Shown: piece after piece, positions 24,362 to 34,799 of the stretch
Position numbering within the stretch: the stretch's first letter is position 1
Layout of the letters: each line of letters starts with the position of its first letter
NCBI GenBank assembly: GCA_902562425.1
Contig: CACETF010000019.1
Coordinates: 1 to 36,092 of the forward strand
Length of the DNA: 36,092 nucleotides
Origin: Porticoccaceae bacterium
GTDB taxonomy: Bacteria > Pseudomonadota > Gammaproteobacteria > Pseudomonadales > Porticoccaceae
Direction: 5' to 3'
Translations under genes and position numbers: made by a program
The notes under the pieces: model-generated
What the model saw: only the letters and a program-made list of their open reading frames with translations
Databases searched by the model: none
What the model was told of the DNA's origin: nothing

Positions 24362-27300
24362 TCAATTTCCGTGCAACTCACGATGAATGAGCTTCCACTC
24401 TCGCTCAAGTCTTTTGGCAGAAACCTTTACTCGCGTGCCAAGTTGTTGCGCAAAAAGCGATACACGATATTCCTCAACTAACCACAAAAAATCACGAATT
24501 TTTTTTTGAGAGCCGAAGCTCAATTCGCCAACTTGCAGAGCAAATGTGCAGGGCTCGATCAGCTTAAATAAATACTCACTATGCATTTGGTCACGCGCAG
24601 GTTGCCTTAGCCACTTTTCTAATCTTAACGTCAAAGCTTGGGTGTATCGTCGGTATTGCTTAAAATTGACGCTCGAATAAGCTTGTAGGTTAACTGGGTC
24701 AAATAACCACAAAAGTTGGTGCTTTATATCTTTTTTTAGTGAGTCGCTCGGTCCGCAAAGCTTCGATAACCTAGTTTGAATTTCCCTCAACTCCGGCAAA
24801 AGAGATTCAATCACTCCCCAATTAGCTTCTGCAATTCGCGCCACATTTCCGATTCCTTTGTTGTAACAATCATCAAATTCTGTTCGAGTTCGAATGACTT
24901 TTTCCAATGAAAAAATTGCTTCATTAAATGCTCCTTTAATAAGTGCATCAACCAGATGTCCACTTTTATCCAATCCGGCAGAATAAAACTTTAACTCATC
25001 ACTTTGTAACATTTTTTTTGATAGGAACTTTACAACTTTTTTGCCTTTTAACATTGCAAATCGCAACTGTCCTTTTCGGGTACAATTATCTGCCTCAATA
25101 GCATTATCCAATAATTCAACGGACACATAATTCACACCATCCCGAAGGGATGGCCATAATACAATATTCATTTTTCCCACTTTTTTTGAAATCCTTTCTG
25201 GAAGAAAATCAAAGTCCCAACTTACGAACCTATCGCTAGTTATGAAATCGTTGTCTCCATTTTCAATTTGGATTTGTAATTCTTTCCTATATTTCTTTTT
25301 TAAGCTTATTAGACAACGACTCTTTGCCAAGACTTGGTTATCAACGTCCTCTAGAATGAAATTCATTTCATGCCACGGTTCAATCTCATCTAAATTCCAG
25401 TCCGCCATGTGTACTCCAAGAGCAAAATCTTTGTTTAATCTATCACTGAGGAAACTTATTAATGGGCGATTTTGCGCACTGACCCCATCTAATAAAACGT
25501 CGACTGTGTCTGGAATCGGCACCAATTTTCGCCGCAGCGGTTTTGGTAAACTTTTCAGCACACGGATACATTTAGTCCTCAACATACCGGGAACTAACCA
25601 ATCAAAGTAATATTTTGGCACTTGATGGAGCAATGCGATCGGAATTACGACGCTGACACCATCATCAGGATGTCCCGGCTGAAAACGATAATGTAAATTA
25701 TATTCATTGCCCTCGTATAGGAGTCGATCGGGAAATTGAGAAAGCTCCTCCGGTGACACATCTCTAAGCATCAAATGCTCTCGTTTCATCCAAAGGAATT
25801 CTAAGTCACTTTGTTCTTTCTCAATCCTCCACCTCTCGAAATCAGGGCAATTGTTCACACTTAAGGGGATTTTTTGACTGTAGAACGTCTGGATTGCAGA
25901 CTCATCAGCAACTATATTTCGTCTCCGAGTTTTGTCTTCCAATTTTTCTAATCTTTTTAGAAGACCATCATTTTTTATCTTGAAAATCCCGGATCCTTCG
26001 TAACCATTTTCAACTAATGCTTTCTGTATAAATATATTATGTGCTTCTGCCGGGTTTATTTTACCGAAATGGATTTTTTCTCCCTCAACTATCGTTAATC
26101 CAAATAGAATTTGACGGCGCATTGCCATAACATGACCGGATTTAACGTTGTAAAATGGTTCGCTATAACTGCTTTTTATCAAATGTTTGACCATAGGCAA
26201 AAGCCAACTGGGATCAATTTTGGCAACATTGACGGCAAAAATGCGGCTGGTCTCAAGAAATGAGGCTGCCATTAACCATTTGGGGGGAGCTTTTGCCACT
26301 CCAGAGCTCGGGAAGATCACAAATTTTCTAGTGCGAGGGCCAAGAAATTGGTTTTCCTCTACGCGCACCCCAATGTGAGTTGGTATGCCGGAAAGTATGG
26401 CACAATGCAGACTTCTGTAGTCTGCCGGCAAACGATTTAAAGTCATACTCATAGAGCGACAAGTGAAGCGAATCTGACGAACGAGATCATACCATTCCCT
26501 CACCCGAACAGGTGACAAAAATTGATTACGACAGTATTTCGAAAACTGATTTTTAGTAAGTAGTTTTCTTTGTGTCTCGAGAGAGTTCCATAAATTCAAA
26601 ATAGTTAAAAAATCGGAAATTTTATCTTTCCATTGCGCATGTTTAGCATCTGCAGCCTGCTGAAACTCAAGGGGACGCTCTCTTACATCTTGAATACCCA
26701 AAGCGCTGACAATGATCGAAAGCTCTTTGAGGGAACCGTTAGCGGAAGCTTCTACAAGCATTCGCGCGAGGCGGGGATCCACTTGAAGCAATACCAATCT
26801 CCTACCCATGTAGGTAAGCTTCTTTTCAGCGGTAATAGCTTGCAGTTCTTCAAGTAATTTATAACCGTCTTTTATCATACGATTGTCAGGAGCAGAGATA
26901 AAAGGAAAGTGTTCTATATCCCCCAATCCTAGATATAACATTCGAAGTATTACCGCAGCCAGATTCGTCCTTAAAATTTCTGGATCTGTAAATTCTGGCC
27001 GTCCCTCCAGATCCTGCTCTGAATAAAGTCGGTAACAAATTCCAGCACTGACGCGGCCACAACGTCCGGCACGCTGCTCTGCGCTCGCCCGTGAGACCGC
27101 TTCAACCTGAAGTCGTTGGACTTTGCCACGATAACTGTATCGAGAAATTCTCGCTTTGCCAGTATCAATTACGAAGGTAATACCCGGCACAGTGATCGAT
27201 GTCTCTGCTACATTCGTGGCCAAAACAATCCGACGATGTTTATGAGGCACAAAAATTCTATCCTGCTCACTGAGGGTTAATCGAGCATAGAGAGGAATAA

Positions 27301-28273
27301 CTTCAAAATTAAATTGAAAGGCCTTACCAAGCACTCGGCTCGCTTCTCGTATCTCCCTCTCGCCACTCAGAAAAACCAAAATATCTCCGCCGATCCTTAG
27401 GCTACATATCTCTTTGATACAATCAACGATACGTTGATTAAACTCAATGTTTTCCTCTAAATACGGTCGATAAAATATATCGACAGGATAGGTTCTACCC
27501 GACACTCTGACCACAGGAGCATTCCAAAAATAATCAGAAAATTTTTTTTCATCAATAGTGGCAGAGCTAATAATTAACTTTAAATCTTTTCTCTCGAGTA
27601 ATAGCAATTTAATGTACCCCAAAAGAAAATCTATATTGAGGTTTCTCTCATGAGCCTCATCAATAATGATAGTGTCGTATAAGCTCAGACTCCTATCAGC
27701 TTGAAGTTCGGATAATAAGATACCGTCGGTAACAACCTTTACAAAAACATCATCAGATGTCTTATCTGAAAACCTGACTTTATAGCCAACATACTCGCCT
27801 AAATTACTTTTTAATTCCTGTGCGAGTCGGCTGGCAATAGTTCTCGCCGCCAAGCGCCTTGGCTGTGTCTGCACGATAAACCCTTGAACGCCTTGGCCAG
27901 CCTGCAAACAAATCTTGGGAATTTGCGTAGTCTTTCCTGAACCCGTCTCGCCGGCAATTACAACAACACGATTGGTGCGAATTAGCTCACAAATCTTGTC
28001 TGCATGATCTGAAATTGGCAAAGCCAGATAATCAATTTTTGGAAGGTTAGCCTGACGTGCTGCTAGTCGCTTCTGTGCAACCTCATATGCATCACACCAA
28101 ATCCGCCAATCTACCATGAAATCATATTTTTTTTGATACTGATCATGAACCATTTTTAGGTTTTTGATGAGGTACTGCTTATCTGAAAAATGAACGTTTT
28201 TACCAACACTTCTCAATAATGACTTATATTGCCACGGTTTTGCTGGATATTCGGGAGGTTGTTCAATGGGCAT
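24362..28273 (-). CDS. hrpA: ATP-dependent RNA helicase HrpA
   Basis: The 1303-residue DEAH-box helicase has a length close to E. coli HrpA (1300). Motif I GETGSGKTTQ lies at about 108-117, motif II is DEAHERN, motif III is 'ISSATID', and motifs V/VI are 'LATNVAETSITVPGI' and 'QRAGRCGRVSAG'. Winged-helix/ratchet and OB-like regions follow, then the long HrpA-specific C-terminal domain. HrpA rescues stalled ribosomes and helps mRNA turnover in E. coli. ATG 28273 is chosen because it lies four bases after the dnaQ stop; the frame extends to 28312 inside dnaQ. It is the last gene of the tight methyltransferase-rnhA-dnaQ-hrpA cluster. Confidence 0.96.
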   Translation of the reverse strand: MPIEQPPEYPAKPWQYKSLLRSVGKNVHFSDKQYLIKNLKMVHDQYQKKYDFMVDWRIWCDAYEVAQKRLAARQANLPKIDYLALPISDHADKICELIRTNRVVVIAGETGSGKTTQIPKICLQAGQGVQGFIVQTQPRRLAARTIASRLAQELKSNLGEYVGYKVRFSDKTSDDVFVKVVTDGILLSELQADRSLSLYDTIIIDEAHERNLNIDFLLGYIKLLLLERKDLKLIISSATIDEKKFSDYFWNAPVVRVSGRTYPVDIFYRPYLEENIEFNQRIVDCIKEICSLRIGGDILVFLSGEREIREASRVLGKAFQFNFEVIPLYARLTLSEQDRIFVPHKHRRIVLATNVAETSITVPGITFVIDTGKARISRYSYRGKVQRLQVEAVSRASAEQRAGRCGRVSAGICYRLYSEQDLEGRPEFTDPEILRTNLAAVILRMLYLGLGDIEHFPFISAPDNRMIKDGYKLLEELQAITAEKKLTYMGRRLVLLQVDPRLARMLVEASANGSLKELSIIVSALGIQDVRERPLEFQQAADAKHAQWKDKISDFLTILNLWNSLETQRKLLTKNQFSKYCRNQFLSPVRVREWYDLVRQIRFTCRSMSMTLNRLPADYRSLHCAILSGIPTHIGVRVEENQFLGPRTRKFVIFPSSGVAKAPPKWLMAASFLETSRIFAVNVAKIDPSWLLPMVKHLIKSSYSEPFYNVKSGHVMAMRRQILFGLTIVEGEKIHFGKINPAEAHNIFIQKALVENGYEGSGIFKIKNDGLLKRLEKLEDKTRRRNIVADESAIQTFYSQKIPLSVNNCPDFERWRIEKEQSDLEFLWMKREHLMLRDVSPEELSQFPDRLLYEGNEYNLHYRFQPGHPDDGVSVVIPIALLHQVPKYYFDWLVPGMLRTKCIRVLKSLPKPLRRKLVPIPDTVDVLLDGVSAQNRPLISFLSDRLNKDFALGVHMADWNLDEIEPWHEMNFILEDVDNQVLAKSRCLISLKKKYRKELQIQIENGDNDFITSDRFVSWDFDFLPERISKKVGKMNIVLWPSLRDGVNYVSVELLDNAIEADNCTRKGQLRFAMLKGKKVVKFLSKKMLQSDELKFYSAGLDKSGHLVDALIKGAFNEAIFSLEKVIRTRTEFDDCYNKGIGNVARIAEANWGVIESLLPELREIQTRLSKLCGPSDSLKKDIKHQLLWLFDPVNLQAYSSVNFKQYRRYTQALTLRLEKWLRQPARDQMHSEYLFKLIEPCTFALQVGELSFGSQKKIRDFLWLVEEYRVSLFAQQLGTRVKVSAKRLEREWKLIHRELHGN

Positions 28274-28277
28274 GAGC

Positions 28278-28997
28278 TCAAATGCCAAGGTCGAGCCACA
28301 AGCATTTCCCACTCAAAGAACGGAGATTTTCTAACCTCTTATTGTGTAATAGCTCTTCATCTCTTGTTGCGGGAATAATGGACAACTTTGGTCGATCGCT
28401 GGAAATTCGACTCAGCGAAGATTTGGCATTTGATGGATTTCGACCATCCTGAAAATTAGTATTAATGTTCATATCAACCTGCCCACCCGACATCAACAAA
28501 TAGACATCTGCGAGAATTTCCGCATCCAATAGAGCTCCATGGAGCTCTCTCTCTGAATTATCAACACGATAACGTTTGCACAAAGCATCGAGGTTATTTC
28601 GTTGCCCTGGATGGAGCTTTCGAGCCAGAGCCAGAGTATCTAAAACAGTACAATACGTCTCAATTAATCCAAAATTTTCGTGTAATTTTACAATCTCATG
28701 GTTGAGGAAACCAATGTCAAAAGGAGCGTTATGAATAACTAATTCCGATCCATTAATGAACTCAAAGAGTTCTTTTGCGATAAATTGAAACGTGGGTTTG
28801 TCAGCTATAAATTCACTAGTGATCCCATGAATAGCTATCGCACCCTCATCAATATCCCGCTCCGGATTAATATATCGGTGAAAATTTCTTCCTGTTAATT
28901 TCCTATTTATTAATTCAACTGCACCAATCTCTATAATTCTGTGATTTTGCGAGATTTCTAGTCCAGTGGTCTCGGTATCCAAAACAATTTGTCTCAT
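28278..28997 (-). CDS. dnaQ: DNA polymerase III epsilon subunit (3'-5' proofreading exonuclease)
   Basis: The 239-residue DEDDh exonuclease of the replicase core has catalytic residues Asp7 and Glu9 (DTETTG), Asp94 (HNAPFDIGFLN), and His153 and Asp158 (HGALLDAEILADVY). A beta-clamp-binding stretch 'GGQVDMNI' sits where E. coli has its clamp motif. The C-terminal tail ('PATRDEELLHNKRLENL', 'GKCLWLDLG') is the alpha-subunit-binding part. It starts six bases after the rnhA stop, with GGGGATC as its ribosome site, and runs directly into hrpA. Confidence 0.97.
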   Translation of the reverse strand: MRQIVLDTETTGLEISQNHRIIEIGAVELINRKLTGRNFHRYINPERDIDEGAIAIHGITSEFIADKPTFQFIAKELFEFINGSELVIHNAPFDIGFLNHEIVKLHENFGLIETYCTVLDTLALARKLHPGQRNNLDALCKRYRVDNSERELHGALLDAEILADVYLLMSGGQVDMNINTNFQDGRNPSNAKSSLSRISSDRPKLSIIPATRDEELLHNKRLENLRSLSGKCLWLDLGI

Positions 28998-29003
28998 TTG
29001 GGT

Positions 29004-29483
29004 TTATTGATCCCCCTCTGATGAAAATGGAATTTGATCCACTAAGTTGTCGATGCCAAGGTTCGCGAGAAAATCTGCGCGCTCATTCTCAACATGACCG
29101 CTGTGACCCTTAATCCATGTCCATGTTATTTCATGATCTTGCATTACAAAGTCAAGTTTTTTCCACAAATCGATATTTTTTATCGGTTTTCTGGAGTTTC
29201 TTCGCCAATCACAGCGTTTCCAATTCGGGAGCCACTCTTGAACACCTTTTAAAACATAATTAGAGTCTGAGACTAAATTGACGCTGCAACTTCTCTTTAA
29301 TGCTTTTAGTCCCTCTATCACGGCGGTCAATTCCATACGATTATTGGTGGTATTGAACAGTCCCCCATAAAAACTTTTCTCTTTATTTTTATATCGCATC
29401 AATACTCCCCAACCGCCTCGACCTGGATTACCGCGACATGCGCCATCGGTGTAAATTTTTACATGCGGAAGACGTTTATCCAT
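29004..29483 (-). CDS. rnhA: Ribonuclease HI
   Basis: The 159-residue nuclease cleaves the RNA strand of RNA:DNA hybrids. The four catalytic acids are Asp13 ([11 protein letters not shown]), Glu51 (NNRMELTAV), Asp73 ([10 protein letters not shown]) and Asp137 (ENERADFLA), each exactly three positions beyond E. coli RNase HI. The basic handle '[20 protein letters not shown]' is present. ATG 29483 overlaps the last 8 bases of the upstream methyltransferase, indicating coupling; GTG 29495 and 29486 are alternatives. Confidence 0.97.
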   Translation of the reverse strand: MDKRLPHVKIYTDGACRGNPGRGGWGVLMRYKNKEKSFYGGLFNTTNNRMELTAVIEGLKALKRSCSVNLVSDSNYVLKGVQEWLPNWKRCDWRRNSRKPIKNIDLWKKLDFVMQDHEITWTWIKGHSGHVENERADFLANLGIDNLVDQIPFSSEGDQ

Positions 29484-30303
29484 CACTGGTATCACTAGTC
29501 ATTAATCGTTCATGTGAAATAGAATTAATATTCTGACTTGCTTTTCCGTATCGCTTGGGTGAGCTCGTCCAAGATGTACGTTTCCATCCGATGCCTTGCA
29601 CTTCCCGCTTTATTGCATGAATAATGTACACATTCCCAAACGGCACATTCAACGCCTCACACCAGTGTTCAAAGGAGCTCTGTGCTTTTGAGTTACTAAA
29701 TCCAAACGGCTTATGAGCAATATGAGTCACGTCCAAAACTTGGAAACTCAACAATGATAACCAGTCAACAAGACGATTTTTACGAAGGTTATGAAACCGA
29801 TATTGTGGCTGCCTTGAGACTAGCTGCATCAGAAACTTAATTCCACCATGAAAACCAAACGGATTAAAAACGCAAAGAACTAAATGCCCTCCAGGCATTA
29901 CCACTCTGCAAACCTCAGCCAAAACCAACTTTGGTGAGGATGAAAACTCCAGACCATGCTGTAAGAGAACCACATCAACAACGCCCGTCGGCATTGGTAA
30001 TTGACTATAATCACAGACAGCTACGTGCTGTGTTCCAATGTCCGAAGCATGAAAACTAAAACGATGTAACTGACCAAAACAATTTAGACTTTCAGGATCA
30101 CTTATTGCTCCCAAGCTCATTAAACGAAAACCAGGCAATTGTGAAAACCTAGAATCGAAAACACGCTTTTCGCAGTTAACTACATATGTCCAGAAATCTG
30201 AGGATGACCAACGCCTCAGACTTTCAGCCGTACTAGCTAAACTATTAACTTTAAATCGACGGAAAAGAGTTTCCACAATTTCTTTGTAACTACGATATAA
30301 CAT
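29476..30303 (-). CDS. YafS-like SAM-dependent class I methyltransferase
   Basis: The 275-residue product sits between rnhA and gloB, as E. coli YafS does. The Rossmann methyltransferase core is partly degenerate: motif I is weak ('[10 protein letters not shown]'), while '[20 protein letters not shown]' and '[20 protein letters not shown]' match the usual motifs II-IV/post-I, and 'NPFGFHG' follows. Substrate is unknown. The weak glycine motif could mean altered cofactor binding. Its stop overlaps the rnhA start by 8 bases, and its ATG faces gloB across 75 bases. Confidence 0.82.
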   Translation of the reverse strand: MLYRSYKEIVETLFRRFKVNSLASTAESLRRWSSSDFWTYVVNCEKRVFDSRFSQLPGFRLMSLGAISDPESLNCFGQLHRFSFHASDIGTQHVAVCDYSQLPMPTGVVDVVLLQHGLEFSSSPKLVLAEVCRVVMPGGHLVLCVFNPFGFHGGIKFLMQLVSRQPQYRFHNLRKNRLVDWLSLLSFQVLDVTHIAHKPFGFSNSKAQSSFEHWCEALNVPFGNVYIIHAIKREVQGIGWKRTSWTSSPKRYGKASQNINSISHERLMTSDTSDG

Positions 30304-30378
30304 ATTAAGTGACTGGAAATTTTCTAGAACGTATTATGTTTGGTACTGACTTTAAAAACCAGACAAAAAGGCAGATCG

Positions 30379-31173
30379 ATGAAAGAGATTTTATTAAAAG
30401 TTGAGGTAATCGAATCATTGACAGATAACTACATTTGGTTACTCGTAAACTATCATGAATCGTCGGCATTTGTGGTTGATCCGGGAGAGGCTCCAGCAGT
30501 TCTTAGCTGGCTCAAAAAAAGAAAAATCAATTTGCTCGGAATATTGATAACTCATCACCATTCAGACCATACTATGGGAGTCACAGATCTTGTCAACTGT
30601 TACGACGTTCCCGTGTATGGGCCTCATAACTCTCCTGCAAAATGTATAACGAAGAAATTACAAGAGAATGACGATCTGATACTCCATGGAATCAGATTTA
30701 GTGTAATTGAAGTTCCTGGGCATACTAATGACCACGTAGCTTATTTTTCGTCTAGTCCCGTGAACACCAATCATATATTATTCGTTGGAGATACCCTGTT
30801 CGGTGGTGGATGCGGCAAGTTATTTGAGGGAACAGCTCAGCAAATGTATAGCTCTTTGGAAAAAATCAAAAGATTACCTCAGAACACTCTCATCTATAGT
30901 GGGCACGAGTACACGCTCGCTAATTTAAAGTTTGCAATCTCAGCAGAGCCCGACAATAATAAGTTGATAAATCGTTATCAAGATGATCGTCAAAAACGAA
31001 ATAAGAACCAACCAACATTGCCAAGTCTGCTGTCATTAGAGCTAGATACGAATCCATTTTTGCGAGCGAGTAATGAATCAGTTATTAGTGCAATACAAAA
31101 AAAATTTAATATAAATGACCATAACGAGCGAGTAATATTTGAGGCCCTTCGAAAGTGGAAAGACATTTTTTAA
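30379..31173 (+). CDS. gloB: Hydroxyacylglutathione hydrolase (glyoxalase II)
   Basis: The 264-residue metallo-beta-lactamase-fold enzyme hydrolyses S-lactoylglutathione to lactate and glutathione, the second step of methylglyoxal detoxification. The dinuclear metal motif T-H-H-H-S-D-H (His59, His61, Asp63, His64) is present, with 'EVPGHTNDHVAYF', 'FVGDTLFGGGCGKLFEG' and 'YSGHEYTLANLKFA'. ATG 30379 has AAGG seven bases upstream and matches family length; the frame is open back to TTG 30340. A possible -10 TATTAT lies at 30332-30337. The C-terminus overlaps the theoretical extension of mltD. Confidence 0.96.
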   Translation: MKEILLKVEVIESLTDNYIWLLVNYHESSAFVVDPGEAPAVLSWLKKRKINLLGILITHHHSDHTMGVTDLVNCYDVPVYGPHNSPAKCITKKLQENDDLILHGIRFSVIEVPGHTNDHVAYFSSSPVNTNHILFVGDTLFGGGCGKLFEGTAQQMYSSLEKIKRLPQNTLIYSGHEYTLANLKFAISAEPDNNKLINRYQDDRQKRNKNQPTLPSLLSLELDTNPFLRASNESVISAIQKKFNINDHNERVIFEALRKWKDIF

Positions 31174-31258
31174 TTTCGTAACAATCACCATTAAAAAACC
31201 TTTTAACCCCTCATTAAGCAAGTATCCAGCATTGCTCAGACTACAACAACATAGATTG

Positions 31259-32818
31259 ATGTCTCACTTACTGCTTGTGATAGCGATGATCTTTTTTATT
31301 TATCTATCAGGTTGCTCCTCGTTGAATACCACGGCAGGCGAATCAAAGATACTTCAAACCAAAATACTGTCACAAACACAGCACTCAGAGAATTTAAGAT
31401 CATCACCTTTCGCTAATCAAAAAGGCGTCACTCTCCCGAATACGAACAACTCTGCAGCGACAAAATACAAGTGTGACAACGACCTCTGGCAACGAATACG
31501 TAACGGATACAAACTAATGCCGGAAAGCTTGCCTGATAGCGTGCATTCTTACAGGGAAAAATACATGCAAAGAAAGCATTATTTACAGACTGTATTTACT
31601 CGCGCGAAACCATTTCTTTTTTTTATTGTCCAGCAGCTTGAAAATTACAACATGCCTCTTGAATTAGCATTACTTCCAATCGTCGAAAGCGCCTTCGATC
31701 CGTTTGCTTACTCTGGCAGCCACGCCGCAGGACTTTGGCAATTTATCCCTTCCACTGGAGCCTACTTTGGGCTGAAGAAAAATAGTTGGTACGACGGTCG
31801 TCGCGATGTTGTCGCATCAACGGCTGCTGCAATTGAATACTTAACCTACTTACATAAGCTTTTTGATAACGATTGGCTCTTAGCACTAGCTGCTTATAAT
31901 TCAGGGGAAGGATCCTTAGCAAAGAAAATCTCGCAAAGTCTCGCCAAAGGACAAAACGGTGATTTTTGGACCCTTGAGTTATCTCAAGAAACAGCACAAT
32001 ATGTTCCTCGGCTTCTCGCTCTGGCGGATTTGATAAAAAATTCTCAGCATTACGCCATTGATTTGCCTTTCATACCAAATTGCGCATATTTTGAAATAAT
32101 CACGATAAACAACCCATATGACATCGCTCTTCTCCAGAAAGAAGCTGATCTATCACAAGAAGCATTTCTTACTTTAAATCCAGCGTTAAACCAATCAATA
32201 ACCCCACCTAATGGATCATATAACTTACTTATCCCTGTTCGAACAAGTGAAAAACTCAAGAAGTTCATCGAGGGAGTTAATGAGGATATATGGATTTCTG
32301 CGCGCGAACACATGATTGTCCGCGGCGACACATTGAGCAAGATAGCCTTGTCGAACAAAATCCATTTAAACTTATTAAAAGGTTTCAATAATTTGGAATC
32401 AGATCACATTGAAGTCGGAAAGGTCATTTTGATACCCATAAAGGCTCGGTCGCATTGGCACATAAGTGAACGCCATAACCACTGCAAAGGCTATCGTGTC
32501 ATGCAGGGAGATTCCCTCCTGAAAATAGCGCAACGCTTTAACCTGTCACTAACCGAGCTTAAAGTGCCGAATCAACTCACTAGTGACACCATTAAAACCG
32601 GTCAAACACTGCGACTCCCTTGTTATGGTAAAACCGAGGACACCCGTAATAAGACAACTATTGTCTACAGGATAAAGTTAGGTGACTCACTTACTCGAAT
32701 TGCCAATGAGTTTAAAGTTTCTGTTACAGATATCACGCGCTGGAATAATATCCGTCGGGATATGATATTGAGGCCAAACCAAGCACTTAAGATACTAGCA
32801 GATATAACGCGTCTTTGA
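31259..32818 (+). CDS. mltD: Membrane-bound lytic murein transglycosylase D with three LysM domains
   Basis: The 519-residue outer-membrane lipoprotein cleaves peptidoglycan glycan strands to 1,6-anhydro-muropeptides. ATG 31259 gives a lipoprotein signal peptide with lipobox LSGC (Cys19); the upstream extension inside gloB has no such feature. The SLT domain holds Glu143 in 'LLPIVESAFDP', then 'SHAAGLWQFIPSTGAYFGL' and 'ALAAYNSGEG'. Three C-terminal LysM repeats ('VRGDTLSKIALSNKI', 'MQGDSLLKIAQRF', 'KLGDSLTRIANEF') bind peptidoglycan. It follows gloB by 85 bases, as in many gammaproteobacteria. The ribosome site is weak. The 53-base gap to the convergent ppiD holds no hairpin. Confidence 0.95.
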   Translation: MSHLLLVIAMIFFIYLSGCSSLNTTAGESKILQTKILSQTQHSENLRSSPFANQKGVTLPNTNNSAATKYKCDNDLWQRIRNGYKLMPESLPDSVHSYREKYMQRKHYLQTVFTRAKPFLFFIVQQLENYNMPLELALLPIVESAFDPFAYSGSHAAGLWQFIPSTGAYFGLKKNSWYDGRRDVVASTAAAIEYLTYLHKLFDNDWLLALAAYNSGEGSLAKKISQSLAKGQNGDFWTLELSQETAQYVPRLLALADLIKNSQHYAIDLPFIPNCAYFEIITINNPYDIALLQKEADLSQEAFLTLNPALNQSITPPNGSYNLLIPVRTSEKLKKFIEGVNEDIWISAREHMIVRGDTLSKIALSNKIHLNLLKGFNNLESDHIEVGKVILIPIKARSHWHISERHNHCKGYRVMQGDSLLKIAQRFNLSLTELKVPNQLTSDTIKTGQTLRLPCYGKTEDTRNKTTIVYRIKLGDSLTRIANEFKVSVTDITRWNNIRRDMILRPNQALKILADITRL

Positions 32819-32871
32819 ATTGTAAATATCTGACTCATCTCACAGAAAAATCACAGGCCTTGACAAAATAC

Positions 32872-34722
32872 TCACCTTCTCACTTTCGCCGCTGCAATTA
32901 ATCCAGAATGATAGGACTGAAGTTCTTTATTCAATAATGAGGAAGCAATTGAATTCTTGAAGGAGATCTGTTCATCACTATTCAATGCCGCATAGTTACC
33001 AGGTTGCCGATCGTTAACCGTGATAATCACCAAATCCCCAGAGCGCAACTGAAAGCTCGCATGAGCTTTTGTGCCAGCAAAAATAACAGAGAACGCTAAG
33101 GTATTCACCTCAGAATTCACTGAAGAAGCTGTCCTGTCTGCGTCTAAGACAACCTGCCATTGGAATCCATCAGATTTTGCAAGTTGTTCAACTGTTTCCC
33201 CCAATTCTAGCCGTGAAATAAATCCCTCTCCGAGGCTACGAAGCTTTGCATCAGCAAGATTCGAAGCCATAGACCTTTTGATATCCAAGCTGACTTCATC
33301 AAATTCCTTTTGCCTTGCCTCAATATGGCGTTTCACTTTAACCACGGTGAATCGATCGGTTTCTAATTCGAGAACTTCACTTACATATCCGTCAACAAGC
33401 ACCTCATCACTGAAAGCAGCATCCCTAACACTCTTGAATGAGCCGATTCCATCACCGGCAACTCTTGTCATCAGAGAAGAAACGGAAACAGTCGCTCCCA
33501 CTTGTGCTGCCAGCTCTACCATTGATTCAGCATTAAAACTAAGCTCTCTAAGATCCGAGAGCTTTTCATTTAAGAGGCTGTCAACTCGCTCTTTCACGAT
33601 CTCTCTCTCAATACGAGGCAATTCCTCTTCCTCTAAAAAGCGAGTTTGTTCGATCTCGAGTAGCTTTATAATGTGGATGCCACTCTCTGTAGTCACAGGC
33701 TCTGATATTTCGCCGACCGACAATTCCTCCAGAGCCCGCTCGAAACTTTCTGGAAAGGTAGACCCATTGGTGAATCCCAGATCACCCCCTATTGCTGCTG
33801 ATCCAGCATCAGTCGAAAACTTTCGTGCAAGATCTTCAAAGGACTCTCCAACGGAGATTGACTCCATTATTTCCGATATCAAATCTCTATTTAAATCCGT
33901 AAGTAAAATGTGGGCAGCACGCCGAGAAATAGAAGGATTAAAAGTTTCTGCCTCGTCCCTGAATCGAGCGGCAAGTTCATTTTTATCCACTGTTATATCC
34001 CGTGCGAGGATCTCAGCCGAAATTTCTATATAGTCAACTGAGACCTGCTCCTCTGCCTGAAACGAGCTTCCATTTTGATCATAAAAATCTCTAACTTCAG
34101 TTTCTGGAATCTCAATGCTCTCTAAAACCGGTTGTCTCGGAACAGTAAGATAATAGTAACTCCTGGTTTGAAAAACTAATTCTGCTACTGACAATAACAT
34201 TTGATTAGTAATAAAACTTGATAACCGATAACCATCAAAAAGCTGTCCGGATAGCATCTGATTGGCAAGCTGTAATTTGAACTCGGAGTTAGTTTGCCCT
34301 CGATTACGGATGAAATATCGATACCGATTTTCGTCAAATTGTGCATCTGTCTGAAATGCTTCAACAGACATAAGCATCCTATTAAGCATGTCAGTTGAAA
34401 CTGCCATACCCTGATTTAACGCCGTTTGAGATGCAACAGCACTACCAATGAGCTGCTCGAGGACAATTGGTCGGAGAATATCGTCATTGAGTTCCTCCGA
34501 TGTTATGCTCGTGTCCTCTGATTGAATCCTATTTCTCAATCGTTGCAATTCCAGCAAAAACTCCTTTTCTGTTATAGCCTGTCCATTCACAGTTGCCAAT
34601 TCGCTAGAACCAGCACCGCTGAGGGAGATTGATCCAATACCAGTAAAGGTGAAGATCACTCCAATAACGATTACAATAAAGATAGATACACCACGCATCT
34701 GTCCACGAAAGCTATCTAACAT
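32872..34722 (-). CDS. ppiD: Periplasmic folding chaperone / parvulin-type peptidyl-prolyl isomerase PpiD
   Basis: The product has about 616 residues from ATG 34722 (MLDSFRGQM), with GGA eight bases upstream; ATG 34731 is also possible. One N-terminal transmembrane anchor ('VSIFIVIVIGVIFTFTGIG') is followed by a SurA-like chaperone region ('ATVNGQAITEKEFLLELQRL') and a PpiC rotamase domain at about 250-360 ('RRAAHILLTD', 'FEDLARKFSTD', 'GGDLGFTNGSTFPESFE', 'VTTESGIHIIKLLEI'). It acts at the Sec translocon exit on outer-membrane proteins. It follows hupB in the conserved lon-hupB-ppiD order, but behind a strong terminator. Confidence 0.95.
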   Translation of the reverse strand: MLDSFRGQMRGVSIFIVIVIGVIFTFTGIGSISLSGAGSSELATVNGQAITEKEFLLELQRLRNRIQSEDTSITSEELNDDILRPIVLEQLIGSAVASQTALNQGMAVSTDMLNRMLMSVEAFQTDAQFDENRYRYFIRNRGQTNSEFKLQLANQMLSGQLFDGYRLSSFITNQMLLSVAELVFQTRSYYYLTVPRQPVLESIEIPETEVRDFYDQNGSSFQAEEQVSVDYIEISAEILARDITVDKNELAARFRDEAETFNPSISRRAAHILLTDLNRDLISEIMESISVGESFEDLARKFSTDAGSAAIGGDLGFTNGSTFPESFERALEELSVGEISEPVTTESGIHIIKLLEIEQTRFLEEEELPRIEREIVKERVDSLLNEKLSDLRELSFNAESMVELAAQVGATVSVSSLMTRVAGDGIGSFKSVRDAAFSDEVLVDGYVSEVLELETDRFTVVKVKRHIEARQKEFDEVSLDIKRSMASNLADAKLRSLGEGFISRLELGETVEQLAKSDGFQWQVVLDADRTASSVNSEVNTLAFSVIFAGTKAHASFQLRSGDLVIITVNDRQPGNYAALNSDEQISFKNSIASSLLNKELQSYHSGLIAAAKVRR

Positions 34723-34740
34723 AAAAAACATCCACTAAAT

Positions 34741-34767
34741 AAAAAAGGGCGCCTCGCGATGCGCCCT
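34741..34767 (-). terminator. Rho-independent terminator after hupB
   Basis: On the minus strand AGGGCGC pairs with GCGCCCT around the loop ATCGCGAG and runs straight into TTTTTTA, a textbook intrinsic terminator. It sits 33 bases after the hupB stop and just before ppiD, so ppiD needs readthrough or its own promoter. Confidence 0.9.
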
Positions 34768-34799
34768 ATTATTTACAACTTTATCTCTGTAAAAATTTT

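Noticed and set aside
33071..34033. 320-codon open frame antisense to ppiD
   Set aside because: Very Ser-rich composition typical of a reverse-strand shadow of an acidic gene; ppiD is certain on the other strand.
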